From a virus, in IMG/VR virus record IMGVR_UViG_3300031227_000147, positions 1 to 39,630 of that record: a DNA stretch of 39,630 bases; one strand, given 5' to 3'. Each line of letters begins with the position of its first letter. The first letter of the stretch is position 1. The translations under genes were made by a program, and so were the position numbers. Shown piece after piece: positions 14,913 to 23,955 of the stretch. Under the pieces are notes generated by a model that worked only from the letters and a program-made list of their open reading frames with translations, searched no databases and was not told the DNA's origin.

Positions 14913-15614
14913 TTAGCTTATTCTCCCTATTGATATGCCCCTGCATAAGAACTCCACGATCTTGTGATGACATTGAAGTTCGTCATCAAACGGCATGTCA
15001 GGAGGCATTCCTACTGGATCATAACCATAAAGAGCAGGGAATAATTCACTCTCACTATTTTCAAATGCTTCTGTAATTTGATATGCCAAATATTCTGCTA
15101 AGTCTCCACCTGTATACTTATTTCCATCAATTGTAAAAATTTGACCATCTTGTTTTTCTTTAGTCCATATATCTATTTGAACTCTTGGAACTGCTTCCAC
15201 TGGCGCTTCATAATTTCCAAGCCTGGTTCCTGGTGATCCAATAATCATGACGTTCATTCTTGGGAAAGATACTGCATTTAATTTAGCATTTGGCTTGTCT
15301 GGATATATCCAATCAGTTGCACCTTCCCCATAAGTTATAATTACAGCATCTGCCAATGATAAACCAGTAAAAAATACTATTTTCTCATTCTTAAAATCTA
15401 TATAATAATCCTGCCACTTAACACTCGCTACCGCATTTACTGTGATTGATGTAATATAACTTAAACTCTTTCCTGTTGTAGGTGTTAATGAGAAATCTGT
15501 TTGTCCTGCTGTCGCAGCAAAGTTTTCCGAATTTGTGGTTATTCTTACTCTGGGATCTGATATGTTCTTTCTTAGAAAGTCTACAAGTATTGTTTTTGGA
15601 CTTAAGTATACCAT
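14913..15614 (-). CDS. Tail terminator-like protein
   Basis: 233 aa. N-terminal helix (SPKTILVDFLRKNI), then beta domain. Central block with RMNVMIIGSPGTR and VQIDIWTKEKQ, C-terminal helix KIVEFLCRGISIGRIS. The position (after the gp10-like gene, before the tail tube) is that of the protein that caps the tail tube. The start at 15614 is set by AAGAGGCGAAAAGAAT. Promoter L2 lies about 90 nt upstream. Confidence 0.65.
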   Translation of the reverse strand: MVYLSPKTILVDFLRKNISDPRVRITTNSENFAATAGQTDFSLTPTTGKSLSYITSITVNAVASVKWQDYYIDFKNEKIVFFTGLSLADAVIITYGEGATDWIYPDKPNAKLNAVSFPRMNVMIIGSPGTRLGNYEAPVEAVPRVQIDIWTKEKQDGQIFTIDGNKYTGGDLAEYLAYQITEAFENSESELFPALYGYDPVGMPPDMPFDDELQCHHKIVEFLCRGISIGRIS

Positions 15615-15698
15615 ATTCTTTTCGCCTCTTGGCTGATACTCCTGCAATAAAGTTTGTGCCTCTTGGCCCTTATCACAGGCTATCTATTCCTATTGTTG

Positions 15699-15727
15699 TA
15701 TTTAAATGTTTTTATGGTTCAGCAATT
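15699..15727 (-). promoter_or_regulatory. Late-type promoter L2 (tail genes)
   Basis: Minus strand TTGCTGAACCATAAAA, then a TTTAAATA TATA box. It shares TGCTGAACCATAAAA with L1 and the TATA word with L1 and L3. It lies in the 120-nt gap ahead of the tail terminator gene. Confidence 0.7.
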
Positions 15728-15734
15728 ATTAGAA

Positions 15735-16169
15735 TTATTTAAAAACGCCATGCGTAAAGATTGGAATCCACTTCTGTTCTACTTCATGCAATGCTGGTCT
15801 AAAAAAAGGTTGAGCAGGCGTGCCAAACTTAGAAATGTTTGCTCTTATAGCATAAGCTGCGTTTTTATCGCCTATGACACGGCCTGCCCACTCTAAAAGG
15901 GGGGAAATTGGAACATGATGAGGTTTTGTACCATACTCAACATAAACCCCATATTCTACTCCATCTGACAATATGTACTCTCTTGCTCCAAGTTGCATCG
16001 GTTCTAGATGAATTCTATTCTTTAAATTTCCTGTATCAACTGGAGCTTTCATCTTAGCAAGTTCTTCCATCTTAACCATAGCCTTCCATAGAACTAGTTT
16101 CATTCCCTTATCTACATTCGTCTTCATGTTATTCATTCTAGGTGTCTGAATACTAAAACCCATTTTCAT
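15735..16169 (-). CDS. HK97 gp10-like tail completion/connector protein
   Basis: 144 aa. APVDTGNLKNRI and GVYVEYGTKPHHVPISPLLEWAG are the diagnostic gp10-type blocks, followed by PAQPFFRPAL. In HK97-like phages this protein completes the head-tail joint or tail end. Start taken as ATG at 16169 (MKMGFSIQ), which lies just past the upstream TAA; ATG at 16163 is equally possible. Confidence 0.85.
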   Translation of the reverse strand: MKMGFSIQTPRMNNMKTNVDKGMKLVLWKAMVKMEELAKMKAPVDTGNLKNRIHLEPMQLGAREYILSDGVEYGVYVEYGTKPHHVPISPLLEWAGRVIGDKNAAYAIRANISKFGTPAQPFFRPALHEVEQKWIPIFTHGVFK

Positions 16170-16171
16170 TT

Positions 16172-16678
16172 TTAAGAACCATCTAAGTTTATACTTTTTA
16201 CAATAGCAACCCTGAACACTTCTGTTCCTGGAAGCCACCACTGTTTCGGAATCTTAACAATACGATATTGTCCAGTACTTGTACCTGCAGAGAACAGTTT
16301 TGCATCCTTAATAATGTCTCCTTCTTTAATCTCATAAGTAGTCGTAACTCCACCGGTTTGACTTGAATAACTTGGCTTAAAATAAAATTTTCTGTTTCCT
16401 GGAATTGCAAGGCCCATTTCATGAATTTGACGATCCTTTATTGTGATATCTTGAAACATTCCATAAAGCACTGCATTTGTTGCAGATATGTTTGTAGTAT
16501 TTCCCATTCCATCAACAGTGTCTGTTTCAGTATATACTGTATAAATGTCCCCATGTGCAAGAAGTATTTCTTGAAAGTCAGCTGCGGCATCTGCAGGGAA
16601 CGTGTCACTATCATATCCGTAGTCAAACGGACTTACATCGAATGTTATATCTTCATATTTGGTGAATTCTATTCCCAT
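16172..16678 (-). CDS. Head closure / stopper protein
   Basis: 168 aa, beta-barrel-like: ILLAHGDIYTVYTETDTVDG with YGMFQDI, then KPSYSSQTGGVTTTYEIKEGDII and RIVKIPKQWWLPG. This order matches SPP1 gp16-type stoppers, and it precedes the gp10-like gene as usual. AGGGGAAAA lies ahead of the ATG at 16678. Confidence 0.7.
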   Translation of the reverse strand: MGIEFTKYEDITFDVSPFDYGYDSDTFPADAAADFQEILLAHGDIYTVYTETDTVDGMGNTTNISATNAVLYGMFQDITIKDRQIHEMGLAIPGNRKFYFKPSYSSQTGGVTTTYEIKEGDIIKDAKLFSAGTSTGQYRIVKIPKQWWLPGTEVFRVAIVKSINLDGS

Positions 16679-16692
16679 CTTTTTCCCCTGTT

Positions 16693-17076
16693 TTAATCAA
16701 TGTTTATAATGCATGCTGCATCAATTTGTAAGGTTCCAGTTGCTCCTGGATCCCCAAGATCACTTGTGTCTATTGTTGCTCCACACCTGGTTGTGCCTAT
16801 TCCTGTAAAACTTAGTTTTCCTGTTCCAAGATCGCAATTATCTATAATATTGCAAGCATCAGCATGATCTATTTCCCAGTCCTGGTTTAATCCTGCGCAA
16901 GTACATGTGTCTGTTATTACATCACTTAAAACTAAATTAATATTATGTGCGTCTGGAGCAGTATAACCAGTATCTAAAACTAAATTAACTTGATGAGAAG
17001 TTGGTGGTGTGTAAGCTGAAACTAAACTTATAGTTATCAAAATTGTAATAACTAAAAAAAGAATTAAGTATTTCAT
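16693..17076 (-). CDS. Small secreted Cys-rich protein
   Basis: 127 aa. Signal peptide at 1-21 (KYLILFLVITILITISLVSA, then YTPP). The mature part carries two similar motifs, HQVNLVLDTGYTAPD and HNINLVLSD, and seven Cys (CTCAG, ACNIIDNC, RCG, AACI), which suggests disulfides outside the cell. TAATG overlap with the large Ig-like gene upstream. It belongs to the secreted fibre module. Confidence 0.75.
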   Translation of the reverse strand: MKYLILFLVITILITISLVSAYTPPTSHQVNLVLDTGYTAPDAHNINLVLSDVITDTCTCAGLNQDWEIDHADACNIIDNCDLGTGKLSFTGIGTTRCGATIDTSDLGDPGATGTLQIDAACIINID

Positions 17077-18371
17077 TAGGATACCTCAACAAAAGGCGTA
17101 CAATCTCCTCTCAATGTTATATTATTAGGATCGTATGCACAAATAGTATATAATCCATAATCAACTAAAACTCTCCATCCACCAGTTGAGTTAGTTGTAA
17201 CATTAGCAACAACTGTATTCGGAGTATTATTTTTCATAATAGACAATAAAGCTCCACTTAATAAGTTATCATCACTATCAGTAACATTGCCTTCCAAATA
17301 TGTTTCTTCCCAAGTATACAAAGTTCTGTTAGAACTCGCATTACAATTTCCACTTGTATCACAAGCTTCTACACTCCAATTATACTCTGATCTACGTTCT
17401 GAAAAAGTAAAAGGCAACGTATAACTTCCATTTATTAATCCTGTTGAATTCGTAAAATTATAAAATCCACCCAATAATAAAGAAACATTATCCAATGCTC
17501 CATCATCTGTAATTGTAGCATTAAAAGTAATTGAATAAGGTGCTAAACTTATATTATGATTATCTGGTGGATTAATTATTGTCACATTTGGATTTACAAT
17601 GTCCGTTATATTCATTTTCCACTCATCATATCCTTTAAGATTCGCAGTTGAATTACACATTGCATATACCGAAGATAATCCATCAGACAATGCTTGTGTT
17701 GATGGAAGTGTCCAAATATGACCAGTTGCATTTGTAGTTGTTGCTCCTGCCCAAGTCGTGTTATCATCTGAAATAAAACATTCTGCTATAATATCTGTTG
17801 TTCCATTAAAAGTTGGAGTTTTATCCGTAGTCACAAATGGTTGCACACAATCATCCGGATCTGAAGAAAGACTACACACATCTGAAATTACTGGTATAGC
17901 ACTATATTCTTTATAAATTGCTCCTTTAATAGTATAAACCCTTGAAGGATTATCAGTTTCACTAAATCCTGCTATTACATTAGCAACTAATTCAGTATCG
18001 TTTAATGGAAATGTTTTATCTGCATAATAAGAATTACTTCCCCCAGTTCCAGTAAGATAATATTCTTGACCTTCAATTAAAAAAACATTTCCTTCAAAAG
18101 TTGTTATTCCACTTGTGATATTTGTTGAACTATCCAAAACCGTCATTGAACCATTTGACAAAAACCCTTCGGTATATGTTGAACCTACTCCATCTATTTG
18201 ATATAAATAAGCACTTTTTAACATCTTTATCTTTATTCCTCTTTCACTTCCTTCGTGTCCACTATCTAAAGATCCACCAGTCCAATAAGACTCATTCCAA
18301 TCAGCACTAACTAAACCACTCATTAATACACACATTATTACAATTCCTAATAAAAAAATTTGCTTTTTCAT
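17076..18371 (-). CDS. Secreted Ig-like surface glycoprotein
   Basis: 431 aa. Signal peptide about 1-23 (KKQIFLLGIVIMCVLMSGLVSA). The mature chain looks like several beta-sandwich domains: a lectin/galactose-binding-like N-terminal part, an Ig-like unit around VNPNVTIINPPDNHNISL, and a C-terminal carboxypeptidase-regulatory-like unit (LEGNVTDSDDNLLSGALLSI). It has more than twenty N-x-S/T sequons. There is no C-terminal anchor, so it may bind the cell surface or join the fibre. It lies in an operon with a signal-peptide fibre. A host-derived origin is plausible. Confidence 0.75.
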   Translation of the reverse strand: MKKQIFLLGIVIMCVLMSGLVSADWNESYWTGGSLDSGHEGSERGIKIKMLKSAYLYQIDGVGSTYTEGFLSNGSMTVLDSSTNITSGITTFEGNVFLIEGQEYYLTGTGGSNSYYADKTFPLNDTELVANVIAGFSETDNPSRVYTIKGAIYKEYSAIPVISDVCSLSSDPDDCVQPFVTTDKTPTFNGTTDIIAECFISDDNTTWAGATTTNATGHIWTLPSTQALSDGLSSVYAMCNSTANLKGYDEWKMNITDIVNPNVTIINPPDNHNISLAPYSITFNATITDDGALDNVSLLLGGFYNFTNSTGLINGSYTLPFTFSERRSEYNWSVEACDTSGNCNASSNRTLYTWEETYLEGNVTDSDDNLLSGALLSIMKNNTPNTVVANVTTNSTGGWRVLVDYGLYTICAYDPNNITLRGDCTPFVEVS

Positions 18372-18502
18372 TTTTTCTTAAAATATTGACATTTGGAACA
18401 ATGAAACTTAATTGCTTCTCCCCCATCAATTCTATGTTTTGTTTTGTTACAATATGATTTATCCAGGTCATAATTATCACAATCGAATGGATTTTGTTTC
18501 AT
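18368..18502 (-). CDS. 44-aa zinc-binding microprotein
   Basis: M-K-Q-N-P-F-D-C ... Y-C-N-K ... H-C-S-K-C-Q-Y-F-K-K-K. Four cysteines (residues 8, 18, 35, 38) and a His give a likely single zinc site. The start overlaps the previous TGA and the stop overlaps the next ATG, both as ATGA, which is strong evidence for a real gene. It has no signal peptide, unlike its neighbours. Confidence 0.75.
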   Translation of the reverse strand: MKQNPFDCDNYDLDKSYCNKTKHRIDGGEAIKFHCSKCQYFKKK

Positions 18503-19191
18503 CTAATTGCCTCTAATTCACTTCTTGATTCTTTTATATTCTCAAGCGATTCATCCTCATTAATCTTAATTATTTGACAATCATCCTCTCCTGATTGACA
18601 CTGGCCATCTCCATTTGAATCAGCACCACCACCATTTGAGTCTTTATATAAATCACAATGAATCTCGTTTTCATGAACTCTACAAAATGAATCTTTATAA
18701 CTTATTATTTCCCCATGAACATTTACTTCTCCTGTATCTTCACATATAACCCTGTTATACTGAGTAATCTCTATTTTATCAAAACAAGTTGAATTATAAT
18801 ATTCAATGATTTCTTTAGACTTACAAGTTGAATTATCTTTTTCATCCATACAATCAAATAATTCAGTCGTTGTATAATTTTTAATACAATCTACATAAAT
18901 ATTCTTTGAAACATTCCAATACTTCGTATTGCACTCCTGAATATTTGAGACTGCTTCTATATGATCTAAAACTTTAACCCAACCACCTTTACAATAATCC
19001 CATGATGACTTTTCTTTATTAAGATAACATCTTGATTGCAATCCTGCACTCACACTCATACATTCCATTAGTTTGTCTGGTTCGTTAGCACAATAATAAG
19101 TATCAGGAGTTACATTATAGTTTAGTGCAACAATTAATACAATCATTGCTAAACCAATTACACTTCCACCTATTGCTTTATAGTTTGCCAT
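18499..19191 (-). CDS. Membrane-anchored Cys-rich extracellular protein
   Basis: 230 aa. One N-terminal membrane segment (VIGLAMIVLIVALN) followed by an extracellular-type region with 14 cysteines and about five N-glycosylation sequons, then an acidic linker with calcium-binding-like DSNGGGADSNGDGQ, ending in a charged helix. The spacing of cysteines suggests several disulfides. Start 19191 overlaps the fibre gene region by ATG just past its stop. It may hold the fibre at the membrane or act in superinfection control; both are inference. Confidence 0.7.
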   Translation of the reverse strand: MANYKAIGGSVIGLAMIVLIVALNYNVTPDTYYCANEPDKLMECMSVSAGLQSRCYLNKEKSSWDYCKGGWVKVLDHIEAVSNIQECNTKYWNVSKNIYVDCIKNYTTTELFDCMDEKDNSTCKSKEIIEYYNSTCFDKIEITQYNRVICEDTGEVNVHGEIISYKDSFCRVHENEIHCDLYKDSNGGGADSNGDGQCQSGEDDCQIIKINEDESLENIKESRSELEAIR

Positions 19192-19193
19192 TT

Positions 19194-21623
19194 TTAACTT
19201 CCTGAACAGATTTTACCACCACTTGCGAATATTATGCAGTCCGTTATTGTTTGATTATTAAAAGTTGGATTGCTCGTTGTTGTTAAAGCCTGGCCAGTAT
19301 CGTACTCAAGTTGTGTGTCCCCAATTGCATCTGCTGTAACACTTAAACCATCAGCATCCTGTGTCAATGCAGTATTTCCTGCTACACTGAATACTGTTGC
19401 TGCTTCAGATATTCCATTTCCTGCAGTATACGTTGTATCACTTACTGGTTCAACATTACAATCTATCTCTCCATTTCCACTATTATAAACACACCATTTT
19501 GCATCTGTTAAAGTTCCAGTAAAATTCACGATATTATCAAAATAACCCACATCATTGCTAAAAGTAGACACTGGCAATGCATCAACCTCAGTAGTATTAT
19601 AAACTTCAGTCTTAGTATAAAATCCTAATGCTTGAACAAAAGATTGAACAACCCTGGTATCTATTAAAGCATTAACCCAAGACGTATTTGAATCAGTGAT
19701 ATAACTCGTCAAATTCAAAAATTTTAAGTAACCAAAAGCTTCAATGTTTCCATCAGTTAAATTCTCATAAGATGTCAAATAAGTACCATCATCAGTAATA
19801 TCCCCCGCACTTATATCGCTTGGACTTCCAAGATCATCCCAATAATCAGAACCATTAACTTTTAAATCAGTTCCTGCCAAAGTTGAATTAAACCCTACTG
19901 TTCCTGATGAAGTAATTGGTCCACCAGTAACATACACGTCATCTGTTGCAACACTTGTAACAGTACCAGCTCCCGCCGCAGCCACACATTCAACACCACT
20001 TATTGTAGTATTCTGAACTATTTCTCCTGCCGGACAATCTCCAGGGGTATGTTTTGATTCAGCTGTTGAATTAACAAGACCAAGTTCTACCGTACTCGCA
20101 AATCCAGTATGGCCAGAAGATGAATAAGCTAAATTTGCTAAGTTTGCATGATCTGCCGCTTCTGCTGCAGTGAACGTAGTTGTGAAAACACTTTGAATCT
20201 CTACTGGAGCATCTGTGTTTTGTTTTATTATAATTCTTCCAATAATAATTCCCCCTTCATACCACATTGTAGGATAAGTATTAGGTATTTCTTCTGCTTC
20301 AGCAAGTGCAGAAGTAGCATAAGTATTTTGTGGGAACATTAAAGATATTTCATCAATTGCTACATTACTCCACGCCCAAATAACTGCATACTGATTGTTT
20401 CCAATTGTTGCTAATGTTCCACTTCCATCATCATAATGAGTAACATTCCATTGTGACCTATTACTTTGTTTAGTATAATTTCCATCCGCAGTTCTATAAT
20501 AATAATCAAAATCATCAGCTCCACTTGCATCAAAAGCAGACATTTCATGTTCTGTTAAACGACTCCATAGTGTTCCTTCAGTCATTGTTGGATTTCTTGT
20601 TCCAGTATATCCCAAAATTAAACCACCCACGTTATCGTCTCTTTCCAAGTGTCCTTCTGCCTGAAATCTTTCAATAATATTTGTTATTCCATCAGTAACC
20701 CACCAAGGATTGTTCAAAACGTATAATTCCCCATTTTGGTTAATTACTGAACCAAGTGGGAATTGTGTATCTAAATCCCAAGTATCAGTAGTCCTGTTTG
20801 TTATTATTGGACTTCCACCATTATAATCAACACCATAATACATAATTGTATTTGTTGGCACCGTAAATCCTGTTGAATCACTCCAATCAAAAGACATAAG
20901 TTCTGCAGTATCATTATCTGTTGCTTTAATAAATCCTGCTCCTGATGTAATATTAATTGTTGCACCATCAACTGTAATAATTCCTCCTGTTGCTCTTCCT
21001 GCTGAACTAAACAAATCCAATACAATTCCAACAGTATTATATGTTGCCCCATTAAGAGACGGAAAACCTATTAAATCTCCCCCTGAATTATAATTTAAAA
21101 CAGTTGAAGCCAATCTTGTCCTATTCCATAAATTTCCTGCTTGGAGAACATCGTTCCCACCCATATCTAAATCTCCAGACATAGTATCCCCAACAGTTTT
21201 AACATAGGTCCCATCATCAGTAATGTCTCCAGCATTAATGTCTCCTGGAGTGTTTAAGTCATCCCAGTAATTACTGCTATTAACATTAAGGTCAGGTTCT
21301 GAACTTGTTATTCTTGCATCTACTGAACTATTAAACCAAGTCATCTTAATACTTAATTCGTTTGCTACATTCTCAAAGATTGTACTACTCCATCCAGTAA
21401 GCGAAGCCCACCAGGTTGTACTATTTGATACTGATGCTGTCACATCTGTCAATCCACTTCCATCTCCTATGAAGTATGTTGCAGTAATATTTGATGCATT
21501 ATAAATATTATTTGTTCCCATATCAAGATTTTCATCTACTCTAAAAGGATCCCCAGCCATAACCAGCCCAACGCATAGTAAGACTGCAAGCATAATTCCG
21601 ATTAAATTAATTGTTAGTTTCAT
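19194..21623 (-). CDS. Fibre-like protein with signal peptide
   Basis: 809 aa. Signal peptide at 1-23 (KLTINLIGIMLAVLLCVGLVMA, then GDPF). Fibre-type repeats follow: DMGTNNIYNASNITA, then SNYWDDLNTPGDINAGDITD and a second copy SDYWDDLGSPSDISAGDITD about 480 residues later. The middle is beta-rich, with Trp/Tyr-rich segments. The C-terminal third has fibre motifs TYTAGNGISEAATVFSVAG. Many N-x-S/T sequons. A tail fibre with an export signal is unusual. Start at 21623 overlaps the small fibre-associated gene (ATGA). Confidence 0.8.
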   Translation of the reverse strand: MKLTINLIGIMLAVLLCVGLVMAGDPFRVDENLDMGTNNIYNASNITATYFIGDGSGLTDVTASVSNSTTWWASLTGWSSTIFENVANELSIKMTWFNSSVDARITSSEPDLNVNSSNYWDDLNTPGDINAGDITDDGTYVKTVGDTMSGDLDMGGNDVLQAGNLWNRTRLASTVLNYNSGGDLIGFPSLNGATYNTVGIVLDLFSSAGRATGGIITVDGATINITSGAGFIKATDNDTAELMSFDWSDSTGFTVPTNTIMYYGVDYNGGSPIITNRTTDTWDLDTQFPLGSVINQNGELYVLNNPWWVTDGITNIIERFQAEGHLERDDNVGGLILGYTGTRNPTMTEGTLWSRLTEHEMSAFDASGADDFDYYYRTADGNYTKQSNRSQWNVTHYDDGSGTLATIGNNQYAVIWAWSNVAIDEISLMFPQNTYATSALAEAEEIPNTYPTMWYEGGIIIGRIIIKQNTDAPVEIQSVFTTTFTAAEAADHANLANLAYSSSGHTGFASTVELGLVNSTAESKHTPGDCPAGEIVQNTTISGVECVAAAGAGTVTSVATDDVYVTGGPITSSGTVGFNSTLAGTDLKVNGSDYWDDLGSPSDISAGDITDDGTYLTSYENLTDGNIEAFGYLKFLNLTSYITDSNTSWVNALIDTRVVQSFVQALGFYTKTEVYNTTEVDALPVSTFSNDVGYFDNIVNFTGTLTDAKWCVYNSGNGEIDCNVEPVSDTTYTAGNGISEAATVFSVAGNTALTQDADGLSVTADAIGDTQLEYDTGQALTTTSNPTFNNQTITDCIIFASGGKICSGS

Positions 21624-21847
21624 TGTGTGATCACCTTCTTCCAGTCAGTTGACGCCGTAATTCCAGCTGCTAAATAAAATTTTGAGTTTGTTGTATCATA
21701 ATAAATTGCACCAATCATTGTCGGAGTACTACTTGGCGCGCCTGCTCCACTTGTAACCATGGATCTTGATTCTTGATCTGTAACCATTGAATTCCAATCT
21801 GCACTTGTGAAGTCATCATTTGCTTCTTTTGTATCATCCCAACTCAT
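21620..21847 (-). CDS. Small fibre-associated protein
   Basis: 75 aa. N-terminal helix (DDTKEANDDFTSADWNSMV), then a beta motif GAIYYDTTNSKFYLAAG, common in fibre C-terminal or attachment domains. No signal peptide, so it stays inside the cell or virion. ATGA overlap with the fibre. Could be an attachment adaptor or chaperone; the sequence does not settle this. Confidence 0.65.
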   Translation of the reverse strand: MSWDDTKEANDDFTSADWNSMVTDQESRSMVTSGAGAPSSTPTMIGAIYYDTTNSKFYLAAGITASTDWKKVITQ

Positions 21848-21848
21848 T

Positions 21849-22676
21849 TTAGTCCACCAATATGGAAGGCCTTATTCTTATTGTTGCCCTTCTCATTTTT
21901 CTTTCATTAATCATTCTTTGAATTACTTCTCTCCACTGAGGATAAGGTTCACCCTTGTTCACTGTTAATTCTCCTAATGAATAACTTGTATTAAAAGTGT
22001 ATGTTCCACCAATCGCATATATTGCAACATAAATTGCTGCTTCGACTTCCATGTATCTTTTTATGTAATAAGGAATTTGAAGTTTTGTAATTGTGCTGTC
22101 TGCCGCATGTGTTTGAACCAATTGATCAACTATAATCACTCCACCTGCAGGAGTTCCACTTATTTGTGCTGCTTCTTTCTTTCCATCCATTCCCAATATT
22201 TCGATCCAGTCTTCATCTGCAAAACCGGTTATACTTGCAACTGTCATGCTTACTGTTGTTCCTGCTACTGTCGCAGTTGATAATGAAGTATTTGTTGTGC
22301 TATCTTCAAGTAATCCAAAAACGTATTTAATAAACGTATTGTTAGTTCCTTGAATAAAACTTCCACCTTCTGCACTATTACTTAATATGATCTTTCCGCT
22401 TTCTTTACTCCAATCAATATATGCAGGAGTGATTGTTGTGCTGTCATTAAGTGTTAATGCTCGCACACTCAATAAAGGATTTTTCATTAAGAACATTCTT
22501 GGCAAACTATTCCCATCTCGATGTTCAATTCTGGTTGTTGGTACAAAAGACGTATTCATCCATCTTTTCATTTCTGCTTCGATTATAGTAATTGCTTGAT
22601 TTATTAAAGTATCAGTTATAAGACTGGTTGGAGCTCCACTTGCCCTTCTCACATCATCTGCAGTTATGTATGTCAT
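21849..22676 (-). CDS. Head-tail adaptor (HK97 gp6-type)
   Basis: 275 aa. N-terminus YITADDVRRASGAPTSLI then DTLINQAITIIEAEMKRWMN is the helical adaptor core, followed by beta domains and a C-terminal helix with PQWREVIQRMINERKMRR. The protein joins the portal ring. The inserted beta domain (about residues 95-190) is larger than in the classic family. ATGA overlap with the coiled-coil membrane gene. Confidence 0.75.
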   Translation of the reverse strand: MTYITADDVRRASGAPTSLITDTLINQAITIIEAEMKRWMNTSFVPTTRIEHRDGNSLPRMFLMKNPLLSVRALTLNDSTTITPAYIDWSKESGKIILSNSAEGGSFIQGTNNTFIKYVFGLLEDSTTNTSLSTATVAGTTVSMTVASITGFADEDWIEILGMDGKKEAAQISGTPAGGVIIVDQLVQTHAADSTITKLQIPYYIKRYMEVEAAIYVAIYAIGGTYTFNTSYSLGELTVNKGEPYPQWREVIQRMINERKMRRATIRIRPSILVD

Positions 22677-22990
22677 CTTTTAATTAACTCCTTAACATCT
22701 GATTTTATCTCAGTAATATCTTCTTGAATTGAAATAATTTTTTCTTGATACTGAATTATTGTTTTGCTATTAAACTCAATCTTTTCTTCCAACTTATTAA
22801 TAACTTCTGTATGTCTTGGTCCGGCTTCATCATATGCTGATTTTAAATGATCAACATCACCTTTAATCGTAACACCATATGCAACAACTGTTGTTACACA
22901 ACTAACCAAAGTTATAAAAATCATAATAAGAGCCATTGCTCCTTTTTGGATTACAAATCCTCCATTTCCGTCTGATTTCATTAATGGCAT
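22673..22990 (-). CDS. Membrane coiled-coil protein, XhlA-like layout
   Basis: 105 aa. Single hydrophobic segment near the start (ALIMIFITLVSCVTTVVAYG), then a long coiled coil (INKLEEKIEFNSKTII, IISIQEDITEIKSDVKELI). This layout occurs in phage XhlA-type lysis accessories, but those have the membrane segment at the other end, so the call is uncertain. Its position among head genes is odd for lysis. Weak AAGGAATA Shine-Dalgarno. Confidence 0.6.
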   Translation of the reverse strand: MPLMKSDGNGGFVIQKGAMALIMIFITLVSCVTTVVAYGVTIKGDVDHLKSAYDEAGPRHTEVINKLEEKIEFNSKTIIQYQEKIISIQEDITEIKSDVKELIKR

Positions 22991-22996
22991 CTGAAT

Positions 22997-23425
22997 TTAT
23001 TCCTTAAACTTCTTTTTAACCACTCTATCCACACCATCATTGTTATGAACTTCCTCACCCTTCTTTACTGCTTTAATTAAGAGTTTTTCTGTGGGATAAT
23101 CTTTGATAATGTCTTCAGCACTCTTCTTACCCACCCCTTTGATGGCGATAAGCTTTTTTTGGTATTCTTTTTTAAGAAACCCCGCATCAACTTTCACATC
23201 AGCCTTTTTAGGATTAACTTTTGCATCAACCTTTTTTACATCCTCAAGTACCAATTCGTCTTCAATGATTTCTTTTGGTTCCTCAACTTTAGTCAATTTA
23301 AAAGCATCCCCTATATGCTCTGGAATGTCTCTTATTTCTCCTGGTCGAATAGTCTTCCATAAATAATTGTTAGGAGTCCCAATCCTATACTTTTGATTTT
23401 TTTCTGTTTCATTCTTAAATTTCAT
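22997..23425 (-). CDS. Head protein with helix-hairpin-helix end
   Basis: 142 aa. The N-terminal beta part (YLWKTIRPGEIRDIPE) resembles small head proteins beside capsid genes. A Lys-rich linker follows. The C-terminal HhH has IAIKGVGKKSAEDIIKDYPT, which binds the DNA backbone in many repair proteins. HhH in a structural module is uncommon; it may contact packaged DNA. TGA and TAA ends and close spacing place it in the capsid operon. Confidence 0.65.
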   Translation of the reverse strand: MKFKNETEKNQKYRIGTPNNYLWKTIRPGEIRDIPEHIGDAFKLTKVEEPKEIIEDELVLEDVKKVDAKVNPKKADVKVDAGFLKKEYQKKLIAIKGVGKKSAEDIIKDYPTEKLLIKAVKKGEEVHNNDGVDRVVKKKFKE

Positions 23426-23426
23426 C

Positions 23427-23864
23427 TTAGTATTCCTCCACCATAATATAAGCAGTTGTTATGTCTCCTGCTGCTGCTGCACTTATTGCAAGGTTTAATG
23501 CTCCAAAAATTACGTACTCAGTTGGAACCACTGCAGTATCTGTTGATAAATAAACCAGACTTGCTGCCGCGTTATCTTGACATGCTTGCCTTGGATAATA
23601 AACAGCATTATCAGCATCCGGATCAGCCCCAAGACCTCCTATATTAAGAATTTCCTGTAATGCATCCCCTACTACTGTTGGATCTTCAGGATTCATCTCA
23701 AAAATGTTGATATCTCTATCACTTGAAGATGAATGCGTTGTGTTAGAATAAATTAGTTTTATTGAGAGAATTTTTCCTCTAATCACTCTTGAAGTAGTGC
23801 TTCCTGTAGTTGCTCCTACAGCAATCGTATTCTGAATTTTGTGCATAGTTATTTTGCTTGGCAT
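23427..23864 (-). CDS. Small structural protein, beta-rich
   Basis: 145 aa. Thr/Ser/Ala-rich strands, starting with HKIQNTIAVGATTGSTTSRVI and ending ITTAYIMVEEY. No signal peptide or cysteine motif. A GAGGTAAAA Shine-Dalgarno precedes the ATG at 23864. The gene follows the terminator of the beta-helix gene. Likely a capsid decoration or head component by position; no family is named. Confidence 0.6.
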   Translation of the reverse strand: MPSKITMHKIQNTIAVGATTGSTTSRVIRGKILSIKLIYSNTTHSSSSDRDINIFEMNPEDPTVVGDALQEILNIGGLGADPDADNAVYYPRQACQDNAAASLVYLSTDTAVVPTEYVIFGALNLAISAAAAGDITTAYIMVEEY

Positions 23865-23925
23865 TTTTACCTCGTTAATTTTTTAGTCCCTGTTATTTTG
23901 GGCTGGTTGTTGTTTATGATCATGA

Positions 23926-23950
23926 AATTAAAAATAAAAAAATAAAAAAA
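23926..23950 (-). terminator. T-rich terminator after beta-helix gene
   Basis: Minus strand has TTTTTTTATTTTTTTATTTT just after the beta-helix stop codon. Runs of T on the coding strand, without a needed hairpin, are the archaeal termination signal. Confidence 0.75.
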
Positions 23951-23955
23951 TTTGT

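Noticed and set aside
22673-22990. Confident lysis assignment (XhlA) for the coiled-coil membrane protein
   Set aside because: The membrane segment is N-terminal and the gene lies among head genes, so only a layout similarity is noted.
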